Assembly: GCF_000016505.1 (NCBI RefSeq) | Contig: NC_009706.1 | Span: 62,001-126,000 of the forward strand | Length of the DNA: 64,000 nt | Source of the DNA: Clostridium kluyveri DSM 555 | GTDB lineage: Bacteria > Bacillota > Clostridia > Clostridiales > Clostridiaceae | Direction: 5' to 3' | Shown: one piece after another, positions 26,088-36,022 of the stretch | Layout: the number at the start of each line of letters is the position of its first letter | Numbering within the stretch: position 1 is the stretch's first letter | The notes under the pieces: generated by a model | Seen by the model: the letters and a program-made list of their open reading frames with translations, nothing else | What the model was told of the DNA's origin: nothing | Database searches by the model: none | Position numbers and translations under genes: made by a program

Positions 26088-26194
26088 TGCCTTGCAACAT
26101 TTATTTGTTGTAATAGGCCTTTAGCTTAAATTGGGAAGTCTACTCTAACATGAGAGAGTTACTTAGTTTAAGTTAAAATACTAAATTTGTTTTA

Positions 26195-26269
26195 GGCCCC
26201 TTGGTCAAGCGGTTAAGACACCACCCTTTCACGGTGGTAACAGGAGTTCGATTCTCCTAGGGGTCACCA
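26195..26269 (+). tRNA. tRNA-Glu (TTC), copy 2
   Basis: Exact repeat of the first tRNA-Glu. The 107-bp spacer before it carries no clear promoter or terminator, so it is probably part of the same transcript. Confidence 0.97.
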
Positions 26270-26278
26270 TTATTATAT

Positions 26279-26354
26279 GGGCGCATAGCTCAGCTGGGAG
26301 AGCACCTGCCTTACAAGCAGGGGGTCACAGGTTCGATCCCTGTTGTGCCCACCA
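26279..26354 (+). tRNA. tRNA-Val (TAC), copy 2
   Basis: Exact repeat of the first tRNA-Val; the Glu-Val spacer is also nearly identical (one base differs), so the block was duplicated as a unit. Confidence 0.97.
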
Positions 26355-26375
26355 TGTACCATATATTACGTATAG

Positions 26376-26452
26376 GGCTCAGTAGCTCAGATGGTTAGAG
26401 TGCCGGCCTGTCACGCCGGAGGTCGAGGGTTCGATCCCCTTCTGAGTCGCCA
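26376..26452 (+). tRNA. tRNA-Asp (GTC), copy 2
   Basis: Exact repeat of the first tRNA-Asp; the Val-Asp spacer differs from that of the first block. Confidence 0.97.
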
Positions 26453-26456
26453 TTTT

Positions 26457-26532
<76 letters not shown>

Positions 26533-26533
26533 A

Positions 26534-26570
26534 AAACCCCATGATACAATATCATGGGGTTTGGTGTTTT
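26534..26570. terminator. Bidirectional terminator between tRNAs and the dnaI-like gene
   Basis: 13-bp perfect stem AAACCCCATGATA/TATCATGGGGTTT (26534-26546, 26550-26562) with T-runs on both strands. It ends the tRNA transcript and, on the minus strand, the replication genes. Confidence 0.88.
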
Positions 26571-26573
26571 TTG

Positions 26574-27560
26574 CTATTTAAAGTTTTTGCTTTTTATATT
26601 TTTACGTATTCTTATATCTTCTCCAAAAAATTTAAATAAGGTAAATTCACCTAATAATCTGGAAGAAATTCTCTCTGAATAATATTTTAAAAGTTCTTCC
26701 AAATCACAATTAGTAGATATGAGCATTTTATTCTGTTTTAATAATTTCCTATTTATAAGATTAAATAATTCTGTCTTGGAAAAATCTGTTATCTGTTCTG
26801 AACCTAAATCATCTATTATTAGTAAATCACAATTTATTATAAGATCTTCTAATTTATTGTTCTCCTTAAATCTTATGCTTTTTAAGTCTTGAATTAAAGC
26901 TTCAGAAGTCCTATAAACTACTAGAAATCCTCTATCTAAGAGTTCTTTTGCTATGCAATTTGATAAAAAAGTTTTCCCTGTTCCTGGATTTCCATAAAAT
27001 AACAAATTTTCTTTGGAAGAAGAAAAATTTTCTATGTATTTCCACGATGTAGAAGCTATTTTCTCTATGTTTTTTCTGGGGCTGGTTGGTTCTCCTTCAT
27101 TTTTTAAAGGGGAATATAAGTGAAAATTAAAACTATCAAAATTGTTTTTACTTAGTATATTCATCAAATCGGAATTGTTATAATATAATTTAACTAACTT
27201 CTGTTTATAGCATAAACATTTTTTAGTGCCTATAAAACCAGTATCTTTACATTTGTTACATTTATAAATCATATCTAGATAATTCACAGGATAATTATTG
27301 GCCAGCATAAGTTGAGCCTTTTTTTTTCTCAGATTTTTAATTTTTTCTTTAAGTTCCTTCAAATATTTATCCTTATATTTTACATTATTCAATATATTTA
27401 TTGATAATTTTATACAAAGTTTACCTATTTCACTTTCAATATCCAACACTTCAGGAACAGTTTTTCTAATTTCTTCTTTTCTTAGGTTTAAAGTTTGTTC
27501 ATTTTTCTGCCTTATGTTTTCATAAATTTTTGTTATGTTTGAGTGATAGCTTTTAATCAT
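26574..27560 (-). CDS. DnaC/DnaI-like helicase loader ATPase
   Basis: 328 residues. An N-terminal helical part is followed by a Cys-rich zinc-finger-like segment YKCNKCKDTGFIGTKKCLCY (about 113-132). The AAA+ domain has Walker A FYGNPGTGKTFLSNCIAKEL, Walker B LLIIDDLGSEQ, and arginines near the end. It matches the DnaI/IstB-type loaders that place the replicative helicase at origins in Firmicutes. The gene overlaps the DnaD-like gene by 8 bp, so they are translated together. Confidence 0.88.
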   Translation of the reverse strand: MIKSYHSNITKIYENIRQKNEQTLNLRKEEIRKTVPEVLDIESEIGKLCIKLSINILNNVKYKDKYLKELKEKIKNLRKKKAQLMLANNYPVNYLDMIYKCNKCKDTGFIGTKKCLCYKQKLVKLYYNNSDLMNILSKNNFDSFNFHLYSPLKNEGEPTSPRKNIEKIASTSWKYIENFSSSKENLLFYGNPGTGKTFLSNCIAKELLDRGFLVVYRTSEALIQDLKSIRFKENNKLEDLIINCDLLIIDDLGSEQITDFSKTELFNLINRKLLKQNKMLISTNCDLEELLKYYSERISSRLLGEFTLFKFFGEDIRIRKNIKSKNFK

Positions 27561-28545
27561 TTCTATCCCACCCTAATAGTTTTTTTTCTAAATCTTCAAA
27601 ATCATAGTTTCTTTGTTTGAAATTATTAAAAGATCCCTGATTTGAGTTATTTCTTAAGTTTTTATAATTAGTAGATGTATTTTTTTTCATATCTTTTTTT
27701 CTTATATCCTTAGTGGTCTTTATATTATCTCTATGCCAACTTGTAAGTATACCATCAATATATTTAAAGTCTGCTTTATTTATTCTTTGAAAGCATATAT
27801 CGCAGGCTTTGTATATAATGTCTATAGAAAAGTTATAGCTTTCTATCCATTTAGAAAGCAATTCTTCTTGAGGTTTCATTATTTCTCTATCTTTTATGCC
27901 AAGGTAATTTAGAATTTTTCTTATATTTACCCATTTATCCTCATGTTTTTTTATAAAGGCCTGAGCATCATCTACATTTTTTATTTTAGCATCGAACCAG
28001 GATAGGGCGGTTTTTTCTATATATCTTATATTAGCCTTCCCTTTTAAGGTGCAATATTGCACTAATAAGAGTATTATTTCAGGAGAAAAATTCAGATCAT
28101 TTAGCCAACTTATGTACATCATCATTTCTTTTGAAGATAATGGTCTTCCCATAGATTTTTCTATATCTTCTAACATGTCTTTTACAGAATGATTATTTAG
28201 TTCCTCCAATAAGTTTATATTACTTCCTTTTTCAATTTCTATATTATCATCATATAAATCTAAAAATTCTATATTGTAATTTCCCATATTATCTATAGGA
28301 ACTAATTTTATTACATTCTCCTCATTCCAATAATTCCATGCATTTAATACATCCGTTTCCAAAAGATGCAAAGTATTTGCTATTATTTGAGAGTTTACTC
28401 CTATCTCCCCTGATTTGCAATATTTTAATCCAAGAAGATATACCTTTACAAATTCTCCACGGGCCTTAGTCATGTATTTATCTATGAATATATTGCTTAC
28501 AGGAGTATAGCTGCTTTCTTTAGTCTTAAACATATATGTACTCAT
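27553..28545 (-). CDS. DnaD/DnaB-like replication initiation protein
   Basis: 330 residues. A winged-helix part at the N-terminus (VKVYLLGLKYCKSGEIGVNS) and two DnaD-like C-terminal modules, with the motif MSWLNDLNFSPEIILLLVQY-type (seen as YISWLNDLNFSPEIILLLVQ) and a second KADFKYIDGILTSWH. The YIDGILTSW-type ending is the DnaD/DnaB hallmark. It would remodel DNA and help load the helicase together with the overlapping DnaI-like ATPase. It is divergent from the fatty-acid operon. Confidence 0.85.
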   Translation of the reverse strand: MSTYMFKTKESSYTPVSNIFIDKYMTKARGEFVKVYLLGLKYCKSGEIGVNSQIIANTLHLLETDVLNAWNYWNEENVIKLVPIDNMGNYNIEFLDLYDDNIEIEKGSNINLLEELNNHSVKDMLEDIEKSMGRPLSSKEMMMYISWLNDLNFSPEIILLLVQYCTLKGKANIRYIEKTALSWFDAKIKNVDDAQAFIKKHEDKWVNIRKILNYLGIKDREIMKPQEELLSKWIESYNFSIDIIYKACDICFQRINKADFKYIDGILTSWHRDNIKTTKDIRKKDMKKNTSTNYKNLRNNSNQGSFNNFKQRNYDFEDLEKKLLGWDRND

Positions 28546-28680
28546 ATTCTATTTACCTGCCTTTATTAAATAAGGTTTTAAAAGCTGTATTACTAAATTA
28601 TTATATCAGACTAAATACAAAAAGTATAATGTAGTAAAAGGGTTACAAGGGTGATAAATTTACGGAAAATTTTAACATAC

Positions 28681-28709
28681 TGGACAGTTAAAAGTTTTTA
28701 ATATATACT
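28681..28709 (+). promoter_or_regulatory. Promoter of the fatty-acid synthesis operon
   Basis: TGGACA, 17 bp, TATACT. The -10 abuts the FabT-type operator, so a bound repressor would cover the transcription start. Confidence 0.65.
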
Positions 28710-28737
28710 TTGATTATCAAAATATTTGATAATCAAA
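28709..28737. promoter_or_regulatory. FabT-type double operator
   Basis: TTTGATTATCAAA and its reverse complement TTTGATAATCAAA separated by ATA. Each half is itself nearly palindromic and matches the known FabT/MarR site TTTGATTATCAAA of Gram-positive fab operons. The second gene of the operon encodes a FabT-like MarR protein. Confidence 0.85.
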
Positions 28738-28759
28738 AATTAAAAAAGGAGAGAGTTAA

Positions 28760-29824
28760 ATGAGATTACCTTCATTGATTATAGGAGATTTAAAGGCTAA
28801 TATACCTATTATTCAAGGTGGCATGGGTGTGGGTATTTCTGGATATAATTTAGCGCAGGCAGTAGCAAATGAAGGTGGAATAGGTGTAATCTCTACTGTT
28901 CAAATAGGTTATAAGGAATTAGATTTTGAAACTAATTCTAAAGAAGCAAATATTAGAGCTTTAACAAAACAAATAAGAAAAGCTAGAGAATTAAGCCCAA
29001 AGGGTATAATTGGTGTAAATATAATGGTAGCTATAGAGCAGTATGATGCAATGGTAAAAACCTGTGTGGAAGAAAAAGCAGATATAATAATATCGGGAGC
29101 TGGGCTGCCCCTTAATTTACCTAAACTGGTTCAGGGAAGTTCTATAAAAATAGTACCTATAGTTTCTTCTGGAAAGGCTGCATCTATTATAATTAGAAAT
29201 TGGCTTAAAAAATACTCCAGAATGCCAGATGCAGTTGTAGTAGAAGGGCCTGAGGCAGGGGGACACCTTGGATTTCATCTAAAGCAACTTCAAGAAGGTA
29301 AAGAATTACTGGAAGATATAGTTGTAGAAGTTGTTAAGGTAGTAAGAGGCTTTGAAAATGGAGATAATGTTCCAGTTATAGCTGCGGGAGGCATATATAC
29401 AGGATGTGATATTGTAAAATTTTTAAAACTAGGGGCAAACGGGGTTCAAATGGGAACTCGTTTTGTAGCCACTGAAGAATGTGATGCACATATAAATTTT
29501 AAAAATGCCTACATAGATGTGAAAAAAGAGGATATAAGTATAATAAAAAGCCCTGTAGGACTTCCAGGAAGGGCTATAAGAAATAAATTCATAAAACAAA
29601 CTGAAACCACTGATATAATTACTCCTGATAAATGTTATAATTGCCTAAAAAAGTGCAATCCGTCTAAAACACCGTACTGTATATCTAAAGCTTTAATAAA
29701 TTCAGTTAAAGGAAATGTTGAGGATGGACTTGTATTTATAGGAAGTAATGGGTATAGGGTAAATAAGATTGTAAAGGTTAAAGAGCTTATAAAGGAACTT
29801 GTAGAGGAAGCAGAAAAGTGCTAA
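28760..29824 (+). CDS. Nitronate monooxygenase / FabK-like FMN protein
   Basis: 354 residues, TIM-barrel FMN enzyme: IIQGGMGVGISGYNLAQAV, GVNIMVAI, ISGAGLP, VVEGPEAGGHLGF, and VIAAGGIYTGCDIVKFLKLG for phosphate binding. The C-terminus adds a cysteine cluster (CYNCLKKC, then C after 8) that is absent from the second FabK of this operon. It heads the operon behind the FabT operator with GGAGAG upstream. It may be an enoyl-ACP reductase variant or a nitronate oxidase; the cysteine tail suggests a divergent role. Confidence 0.8.
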   Translation: MRLPSLIIGDLKANIPIIQGGMGVGISGYNLAQAVANEGGIGVISTVQIGYKELDFETNSKEANIRALTKQIRKARELSPKGIIGVNIMVAIEQYDAMVKTCVEEKADIIISGAGLPLNLPKLVQGSSIKIVPIVSSGKAASIIIRNWLKKYSRMPDAVVVEGPEAGGHLGFHLKQLQEGKELLEDIVVEVVKVVRGFENGDNVPVIAAGGIYTGCDIVKFLKLGANGVQMGTRFVATEECDAHINFKNAYIDVKKEDISIIKSPVGLPGRAIRNKFIKQTETTDIITPDKCYNCLKKCNPSKTPYCISKALINSVKGNVEDGLVFIGSNGYRVNKIVKVKELIKELVEEAEKC

Positions 29825-29865
29825 ATACATGTTGAAATACATTATTTATTTAAAGTGGTGATTTA

Positions 29866-30342
29866 GTGAATAAAAGTATAAATGTCATAAATGAATTATT
29901 GGTGGACATTTTTAATGACATTTTAGAAATAGAACAAAAGGCCCTTCAATATGCAGCATTTAATGATTTATCTATTACAGAAATACATACCATAGAAGCT
30001 ATAGGCATGTATAAGACTAGAAAAATGACTGAAGTTGCCTGTCAGTTAGATATAACGTTAGGTACCTTGACTAAAGCTGTAGATCAATTGGTAAAAAAGG
30101 AATATGCCCTAAGAAGACGCAGTGAGGAAGATAGAAGAATTGTATATGTACAGTTAACTAAAAAAGGCAAACTTGCGTTTAGAGTGCATCATAAGTTTCA
30201 TTCTGATATGGTTAAAGAAGCTATGGAAGGATTTACAGAAGAAGATGAAAGGATTTTAATTAAATCATTAGAAAAACTTAATAATTTTTTTAAATCAAAA
30301 TATAATCTTAAAATTAAACCAAAGGAGAATAACAATGAATAA
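29866..30342 (+). CDS. fabT: FabT-like MarR regulator of fatty-acid synthesis
   Basis: 158 residues from GTG. MarR winged helix: LSITEIHTIEAIGMYKTRKM, TEVACQLDITLGTLTKAVDQ, then LVKKEYALRRRSEEDRRIVY. Position inside the fab operon next to fabH and the TTTGATTATCAAA operators upstream both match FabT, which represses fab genes with acyl-ACP as corepressor. Its last codons overlap the fabH start by 8 bp. Confidence 0.9.
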   Translation: MNKSINVINELLVDIFNDILEIEQKALQYAAFNDLSITEIHTIEAIGMYKTRKMTEVACQLDITLGTLTKAVDQLVKKEYALRRRSEEDRRIVYVQLTKKGKLAFRVHHKFHSDMVKEAMEGFTEEDERILIKSLEKLNNFFKSKYNLKIKPKENNNE

Positions 30343-31306
30343 AGTAGAAATTGCAGGTTTAGGAAGTTACGTTCCACCTAAAATTTTAGATAATAATGAT
30401 CTGTCTTTAATAGTGGATACCAATGATGAATGGATAAGATGTAGAACAGGAATAAGGCAAAGGAGAATATCACAGGGAGAAAACACTTCAGAAATGGCTA
30501 CAAAAGCAGCTATAAATGCTATGAAAAGTGCAAATATAAAGGCGGAAGATATTGATCTTATAGTGGTTGCAACCATTACACCAGATAACTTTATACCTTC
30601 TACAGCATGTATAGTACAAAAAAATATTAAAGCTGTTAATGCTACTTGTTTTGATATATCTGCAGCCTGTTCTGGACTTATATATGGATTAGATATTGGA
30701 ACACAGTTTATACGTTCAGGAAGATTTAAAGTGGTACTTGCAATAGGAGCTGAAACTCTTTCTAAAATACTTAACTGGCAGGATAGAAGTACCTGTATTT
30801 TGTTTGGAGATGGGGCCGCTGCTGCTATTTTACAAATGGGAGAAGAGGAGAGTATACTTTCTATGTATACAGGATCTGATGGATTTCAAGGAGATGCTTT
30901 AACCTGTCCTGCAGTTCCGGTAAATAACCCCTGTACTACATCAGATTTTCAAAAAAGTGTAGTAACTATGGATGGTAAAGCTATATTTAAATTTGCAGTA
31001 AAGATTTTGGTAAAGTCTGTGAAAATGTTACTTAAGGAACAGGAGGTTACCTTAGAAGAAATTAAATATATAATTCCTCATCAAGCTAATTATAGAATAA
31101 TAGAATGTGCTGCTAAAATATTGAAGGTAGATATAGATAAATTCTATATTAATCTGGACCTATATGGAAATACATCTGCAGCTAGTGTGGGAATAGCTTT
31201 GGATGAGGTATATAAAAAGAATTTGGTAGAAAAGGGAGATAAAGTTCTTATTATAGGTTTTGGAGGAGGATTAACTTACGGAGGATTATTGATTAATGTA
31301 ATTTAA
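30335..31306 (+). CDS. fabH: 3-oxoacyl-ACP synthase III
   Basis: 323 residues. Catalytic Cys in FDISAACSGLIYGLD, His in IIPHQANYRII, and Asn in LYGNTSAASVGIAL, the Cys-His-Asn triad of KAS III. It condenses acetyl-CoA (or another primer) with malonyl-ACP to start chains. AAAGGAG lies upstream of the ATG. The gene overlaps fabT. Confidence 0.96.
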   Translation: MNKVEIAGLGSYVPPKILDNNDLSLIVDTNDEWIRCRTGIRQRRISQGENTSEMATKAAINAMKSANIKAEDIDLIVVATITPDNFIPSTACIVQKNIKAVNATCFDISAACSGLIYGLDIGTQFIRSGRFKVVLAIGAETLSKILNWQDRSTCILFGDGAAAAILQMGEEESILSMYTGSDGFQGDALTCPAVPVNNPCTTSDFQKSVVTMDGKAIFKFAVKILVKSVKMLLKEQEVTLEEIKYIIPHQANYRIIECAAKILKVDIDKFYINLDLYGNTSAASVGIALDEVYKKNLVEKGDKVLIIGFGGGLTYGGLLINVI

Positions 31307-31330
31307 TGATCAGTATTCTGGAGGGTAAAA

Positions 31331-31558
31331 ATGATTTTTAATAGGATAAAAAAGATTATAGTAGAACAGCTTGATTTAGATGAAAAGGATATAGAAAAAA
31401 ATACTTCTTTTAAAGAGCTTAAAGTGGATTCTTTAGAATTATTTCAAATAATAATTGATATAGAAGAGGAATTTGATGTTCAAATAGAAGATGCGGAATC
31501 AATAAAAACTGTTCAAGATGCAGTAAAAATTGTAGAAGAAAAAATTAATATAAAATAG
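31331..31558 (+). CDS. acpP: Acyl carrier protein
   Basis: 75 residues, acidic. The phosphopantetheine Ser is in KVDSLELFQIIIDIEEEFDV, the DSLE form of the DSL motif, at about residue 37. It carries growing acyl chains for the enzymes coded around it. GGAGGG precedes the ATG. Confidence 0.96.
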   Translation: MIFNRIKKIIVEQLDLDEKDIEKNTSFKELKVDSLELFQIIIDIEEEFDVQIEDAESIKTVQDAVKIVEEKINIK

Positions 31559-31570
31559 GAGGTCTAGTTT

Positions 31571-32515
31571 ATGATTAATACTGTATTTTCCAATATGATG
31601 GGAATAAAATATCCAATTATCCAGGGAGGAATGGCCCGTATTGCAGATAGTTCTTTAGCAGCTGCAGTATCTAATGCAGGAGGAGTTGGGATAATTACAG
31701 GGAATGCACCTCTTGAGTGGGTAAGAAATGAGATACGCAAGGCTAAGGAACTTACGGATAAACCTTTTGGTGTGAACATAATGTTGCTTTCAGAAACCGC
31801 TGAGGCTGTGGCTAAAATGGCATGTGAAGAAAAGATAAAATTTGTTACTACAGGGGCAGGTAATCCAGGAAAATACATAGACATGTGGAAAAAGTATGAT
31901 ATAAAGGTTATACCTGTGGTTGCATCTGTAGCATTAGCCAAAAGAATGGAAAGAGCAGGAGTAGATGCTGTTATTGCAGAGGGATGTGAGTCAGGAGGAC
32001 ATATAGGAGAACTCACAACCATGGCATTAGTTCCTCAGGTAGTAGATGCTGTAAGTATTCCTGTAATTGCAGCAGGAGGTATAGGTGACGGAAGAGGAGC
32101 AGCAGCAGCTTTTATGCTTGGAGCAGAGGGTATACAACTTGGAACCAGATTTTTAGTTGCAAGAGAGTGTACAGTTCCAAAAAGCTATAAAGATAAAGTA
32201 TTAAGATCGAAGGATATAGATACTCAAGTTACAGGAAGAGCTACAGGTCATCCTGTACGTGTTTTGAGAAATAAACTTACTAGAAAATTTCAATTGCTGG
32301 AAAAGCAAGGGGCATCCCTCGAACAATATGAAGAATTGGGAAAAGGAGCTCTTGCAAAGGCTGTAGTAGATGGGGATGTAGAAAATGGTTCTGTTATGGC
32401 AGGACAGATAGTAGGACTTGTAAATAAAGAACAAAGTTGTAGTGAAATAATAGAAGAAATATTTGAGGAATGCAAAAATAGTATTGAGAAGATAAACAAT
32501 ATGTTTGAAAAATAG
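31571..32515 (+). CDS. fabK: Enoyl-ACP reductase II
   Basis: 314 residues. FMN TIM-barrel with YPIIQGGMARIADSSLAAAV, GVNIMLLS, VTTGAGNPGKY, AEGCESGGHIGELTTMALVP and VIAAGGIGDGRG, the canonical FabK sequence set. It does the last reduction of each cycle. No FabI- or FabV-type reductase is in the operon, so this is the likely enoyl reductase. GGAGGT lies upstream; acpP ends 12 bp before. Confidence 0.94.
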   Translation: MINTVFSNMMGIKYPIIQGGMARIADSSLAAAVSNAGGVGIITGNAPLEWVRNEIRKAKELTDKPFGVNIMLLSETAEAVAKMACEEKIKFVTTGAGNPGKYIDMWKKYDIKVIPVVASVALAKRMERAGVDAVIAEGCESGGHIGELTTMALVPQVVDAVSIPVIAAGGIGDGRGAAAAFMLGAEGIQLGTRFLVARECTVPKSYKDKVLRSKDIDTQVTGRATGHPVRVLRNKLTRKFQLLEKQGASLEQYEELGKGALAKAVVDGDVENGSVMAGQIVGLVNKEQSCSEIIEEIFEECKNSIEKINNMFEK

Positions 32516-32530
32516 TATTTGGAGGTAACC

Positions 32531-33469
32531 ATGGGCAAAATAGCATTTTTATTTTCGGGTCAGGGAGCACAGTATTTAGGTATGGGGGAAGATCTCTTTG
32601 AAAATATAAACGTATGTAAAGAGATATTTCAACAGGCAGATAATGAATTAGGAGTTTCCATAAGTAATATATGTTTTAAAGGGCCGGAAGAAGATTTGAA
32701 TAGGACTGAAAATACACAACCGGCAATTTTAACAACTAGCATAGCAGCGTTGAAAGCTTTAGAAAGTTTTGATATTAAGGCTGATATCACTGCAGGGTTG
32801 AGTCTTGGAGAATATTCGTCACTTGTATATAGCGGCGTTATGAAATTTGAGGAAGCTGTAGTTTTAGTAAAAAAAAGGGGAAAATATATGCAAGAAGCAG
32901 TCCCAGAAGGTAGAGGTACTATGGCTGCAATTATGGGATTAAATTATTGGGATGTGGAAAAAATATGTAATGACTGCAGTTACTTGGGAACAGTAGAACT
33001 TTCAAATATTAATTGTCCAGGTCAAGTTGTAATAGGCGGGGAAGTAGAAGCAGTGAAAGCTGCTTGTAGTGCAGCTAAAGATAAGGGTGCACGTAAGGTA
33101 GTAGAGCTTATTGTTAGTGGCCCTTTTCATACATCTATGCTAAAACCTGCTTCGGAAAAGCTAGAAGAAGAATTGAAGAATATATCTATAAATCAGTTTT
33201 CTATGCCAGTTGTAACAAATGTCACTGGAGAAATAATTGAAAAGGTTGATGATGTAAAGCCTTATCTCAAGAAACAGGTTATGAGTACAGTACTTTTTGA
33301 AAAAAGTATAAATACTATGATAGAATTTGGAGTAGATACTTTTATAGAGATAGGTCCTGGAAGAGTATTAAGTGGATTTGTAAAGAAAGTAAATAGAAAG
33401 GTACGTGCTTTAAATGTTCAGGATATAAAAAGTCTAAATAGTACTGTGGAAAAATTAAGAAATGGATAG
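32531..33469 (+). CDS. fabD: Malonyl-CoA:ACP transacylase
   Basis: 312 residues from the ATG at 32531, which follows GGAGGTAACC; an upstream TTG in frame would lie before this ribosome site. IAFLFSGQGAQYLGMG start, nucleophile Ser in ITAGLSLGEYSSL, His in SGPFHTSMLKPA. It loads malonate onto acyl carrier protein. Its end overlaps the ribosome site region of fabG. Confidence 0.96.
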   Translation: MGKIAFLFSGQGAQYLGMGEDLFENINVCKEIFQQADNELGVSISNICFKGPEEDLNRTENTQPAILTTSIAALKALESFDIKADITAGLSLGEYSSLVYSGVMKFEEAVVLVKKRGKYMQEAVPEGRGTMAAIMGLNYWDVEKICNDCSYLGTVELSNINCPGQVVIGGEVEAVKAACSAAKDKGARKVVELIVSGPFHTSMLKPASEKLEEELKNISINQFSMPVVTNVTGEIIEKVDDVKPYLKKQVMSTVLFEKSINTMIEFGVDTFIEIGPGRVLSGFVKKVNRKVRALNVQDIKSLNSTVEKLRNG

Positions 33470-33479
33470 GAGAAATGCA

Positions 33480-34226
33480 ATGGATAATTTAAATAAAAAA
33501 GTGGCTTTAATTACAGGAGGAGCTAGGGGAATTGGAAAGGCTATTTCACTTAAATTGGCAGAACAGGGATTTTATATAGTAGTAAACTATAGAAGCAGCT
33601 CGAATCTTATAGATGAATTAATAAAGGAGGTTGAGAAAAGAGGAAGCAAGGCTATTGCTGTTTGTGGAGATGTAAGTATATTTGAAGATGCAAAAAATAT
33701 CATAAAAGAAGCAGTTAGTGCTTTTGGAAGGATAGATGTATTGGTAAATAATGCAGGCATAACTAAAGATGGATTAATACTTAGAATGAAAGAAGAAGAT
33801 TTTGATCAGGTTATAAATGTAAATTTAAAAGGAACATTTAATTGTATAAGACATGTAAGTCCAATAATGGTGAAACAGCGAAGTGGAAAAATAATAAATG
33901 TATCTTCAGTAGTAGGTATAGCAGGCAATGCAGGTCAGGTAAATTACTCTGCGGCAAAGGCAGGAATAATAGGAGTTACAAAGTCCACGGCCAGAGAATT
34001 GGCATCAAGGGGGATAAATGTAAATGCTGTGGCACCAGGATTTATAAAGACAGATATGACAGATACCTTATCAGACAAGGTGAAGGAAAACACATTGAAT
34101 GGTATACCATTAAAAAGATTTGGAACAGCTGATGATGTAGCAAATGTAATAGCCTTTTTAGCTTCTCCTAGTGCGGATTATTTAACAGGACAAATAATAA
34201 ATATAGATGGTGGAATGGTAATGTAA
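33480..34226 (+). CDS. fabG: 3-oxoacyl-ACP reductase
   Basis: 248 residues from the ATG at 33480, preceded by AGGAGA. Short-chain dehydrogenase: NADP site TGGARGIGKAIS, NNAG, catalytic Ser in INVSSVVG and YSAAK (Tyr-x3-Lys). It reduces the keto group in each elongation cycle. A longer frame from 33462 overlaps fabD and lacks a ribosome site. Confidence 0.96.
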   Translation: MDNLNKKVALITGGARGIGKAISLKLAEQGFYIVVNYRSSSNLIDELIKEVEKRGSKAIAVCGDVSIFEDAKNIIKEAVSAFGRIDVLVNNAGITKDGLILRMKEEDFDQVINVNLKGTFNCIRHVSPIMVKQRSGKIINVSSVVGIAGNAGQVNYSAAKAGIIGVTKSTARELASRGINVNAVAPGFIKTDMTDTLSDKVKENTLNGIPLKRFGTADDVANVIAFLASPSADYLTGQIINIDGGMVM

Positions 34227-34250
34227 ATTTTTAAAGGTTAGGTGAAATAT

Positions 34251-35489
34251 ATGAAAAAGAGAGTTGTAATTACAGGACTTGGGGCAGTTACCCCTCTAGG
34301 AAATGATGTGGATACTTTTTGGAATAATGTAAAAAATGGTGTTTGTGGTATAGACTTTATTAAGTCATTTGATACAGAAAATTTTAAATCAAAGTTAGCG
34401 GCAGAGGTTAAAGATTTTATCCCTGAAAAATTTCTTGATAAAAGAGAAGTTAGAAGGCTGGATAAATTTTCACAATTTGCCATGGTGTCAGCAGAGGAAG
34501 CTTTAAAGGATTCAGGACTTGATCTTGATACCTTAGATAAATATAGATTTGGGGTTTTGGTAGGCTCCGGAATTGGGGGAATAGGTACCATAGAGAAAGA
34601 ACATGTTACCCTTATGGAAAAAGGACCTGGAAGGGTACGTCCTATGTTTATACCTATGATTATAGGTAATATGGCAGCAGGAAATGTTGCCATAAAGTTC
34701 GGGGCTAAAGGAGTATGTACTACTGTTGTTACAGCCTGTGCTACGGGTACAAATGCAATTGGTGAAGCTTATAAAATGATTGAGGGCGGGAGAGCAGATG
34801 TGATGATTGCAGGAGGTACAGAGGCATCTATAACACCTCTTTCCATAGCAGGATTTATATCTCTTACAGCACTTAGCAGAAGTGATGATCCAAAACGAGC
34901 ATCTATTCCTTTTGATAAGGAAAGAGGTGGATTTGTTATGGGGGAAGGAGCAGGTATTGTCATACTTGAATCACTAGAACATGCAAAGAAAAGAAATGCC
35001 AATATATATGCTGAGGTAGTAGGATATGGATCAACTTGTGATGCTTATCATATAACAGCAGTAGATCCTGAAGGAGAAGGGCCTGCAAGAGCTATGAAAA
35101 TTGCAATAGAAGAAGCGGGAATTGATAAGGAGGAAGTTTCTTATATAAATGCTCACGGTACAGGTACTCCAACTAATGATAAATCAGAAACTAAAGCTAT
35201 AAAATTAGTATTTGGGGATAAGGCAAAAGATATACCTATAAGTTCAACTAAATCTATGACAGGACATCTTTTAGGGGCTGCCGGAGCTATAGAAGCTATA
35301 GTGTGTGTTAAATCTGTTCAAGATAATTATATTCCACCTACCATAGGTTATAGAGAGGCAGATGAGGAATGCGATCTTGATTATGTTCCAAATGAGGGAA
35401 GAAATGCAGAGGTTAAATATGCCATGTCTAATTCCTTCGGATTTGGAGGTCATAATGCAGTAATTTTATTGAAAAAGTGGAGTGATTAA
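34251..35489 (+). CDS. fabF: 3-oxoacyl-ACP synthase II
   Basis: 412 residues from the ATG at 34251 (AGGTGA upstream). [16 protein letters not shown] start; catalytic Cys in [16 protein letters not shown]; His in [14 protein letters not shown] and [16 protein letters not shown]-terminal [15 protein letters not shown]. It extends acyl-ACP by two carbons and is the only KAS I/II gene here. It overlaps the ribosome site of accB. Confidence 0.96.
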   Translation: MKKRVVITGLGAVTPLGNDVDTFWNNVKNGVCGIDFIKSFDTENFKSKLAAEVKDFIPEKFLDKREVRRLDKFSQFAMVSAEEALKDSGLDLDTLDKYRFGVLVGSGIGGIGTIEKEHVTLMEKGPGRVRPMFIPMIIGNMAAGNVAIKFGAKGVCTTVVTACATGTNAIGEAYKMIEGGRADVMIAGGTEASITPLSIAGFISLTALSRSDDPKRASIPFDKERGGFVMGEGAGIVILESLEHAKKRNANIYAEVVGYGSTCDAYHITAVDPEGEGPARAMKIAIEEAGIDKEEVSYINAHGTGTPTNDKSETKAIKLVFGDKAKDIPISSTKSMTGHLLGAAGAIEAIVCVKSVQDNYIPPTIGYREADEECDLDYVPNEGRNAEVKYAMSNSFGFGGHNAVILLKKWSD

Positions 35490-35490
35490 T

Positions 35491-36003
35491 ATGGATGTTA
35501 AGGCAATTGAAGATATTATAAGAACCATGGATAATTCACAATTGGGATATTTAGAAATAAATTGGCAGGGAATATCTATAATAATGAAGAAACAAGGGGA
35601 AGAAGGCAATATAAAAAATATAAATATTATGGGAGAAAATAAAGAAAAATTAAATGCTATTTCACAAAATTGTGAAGATAAAATAATAAGAACAAGAGAA
35701 GAGAAAACTAATGAATTAGAAATCACAGAAAGTGAGATTGCTACTGAAAAGGATGATTCTATAAAAGAAATAACAGCACCTATAGTAGGTACCTTTTATA
35801 GTTCACCTAGTCCTGATAAACCCTCTTTTGTAAATGTAGGCTCTAAAGTTAAAAAAGGAGATGTGCTTTGTATAATAGAAGCTATGAAACTTATGAATGA
35901 AATCCAAAGTGAAGTAGAAGGGGAAGTAGTAGAAATCCTGGCTAAAAATGAACAGATGGTAGAGTATGGACAGCTTATTTTCAAAATAAAAGTTAGTAAT
36001 TAG
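35491..36003 (+). CDS. accB: Biotin carboxyl carrier protein of acetyl-CoA carboxylase
   Basis: 170 residues from the ATG at 35491, preceded by GGAG. An N-terminal helical part, a variable acidic linker, then the biotinyl domain with [20 protein letters not shown] and the biotin Lys in [15 protein letters not shown]. It carries CO2 between AccC and AccD/AccA. Confidence 0.95.
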   Translation: MDVKAIEDIIRTMDNSQLGYLEINWQGISIIMKKQGEEGNIKNINIMGENKEKLNAISQNCEDKIIRTREEKTNELEITESEIATEKDDSIKEITAPIVGTFYSSPSPDKPSFVNVGSKVKKGDVLCIIEAMKLMNEIQSEVEGEVVEILAKNEQMVEYGQLIFKIKVSN

Positions 36004-36022
36004 AAAGAAGGGAAGAGCGCAT

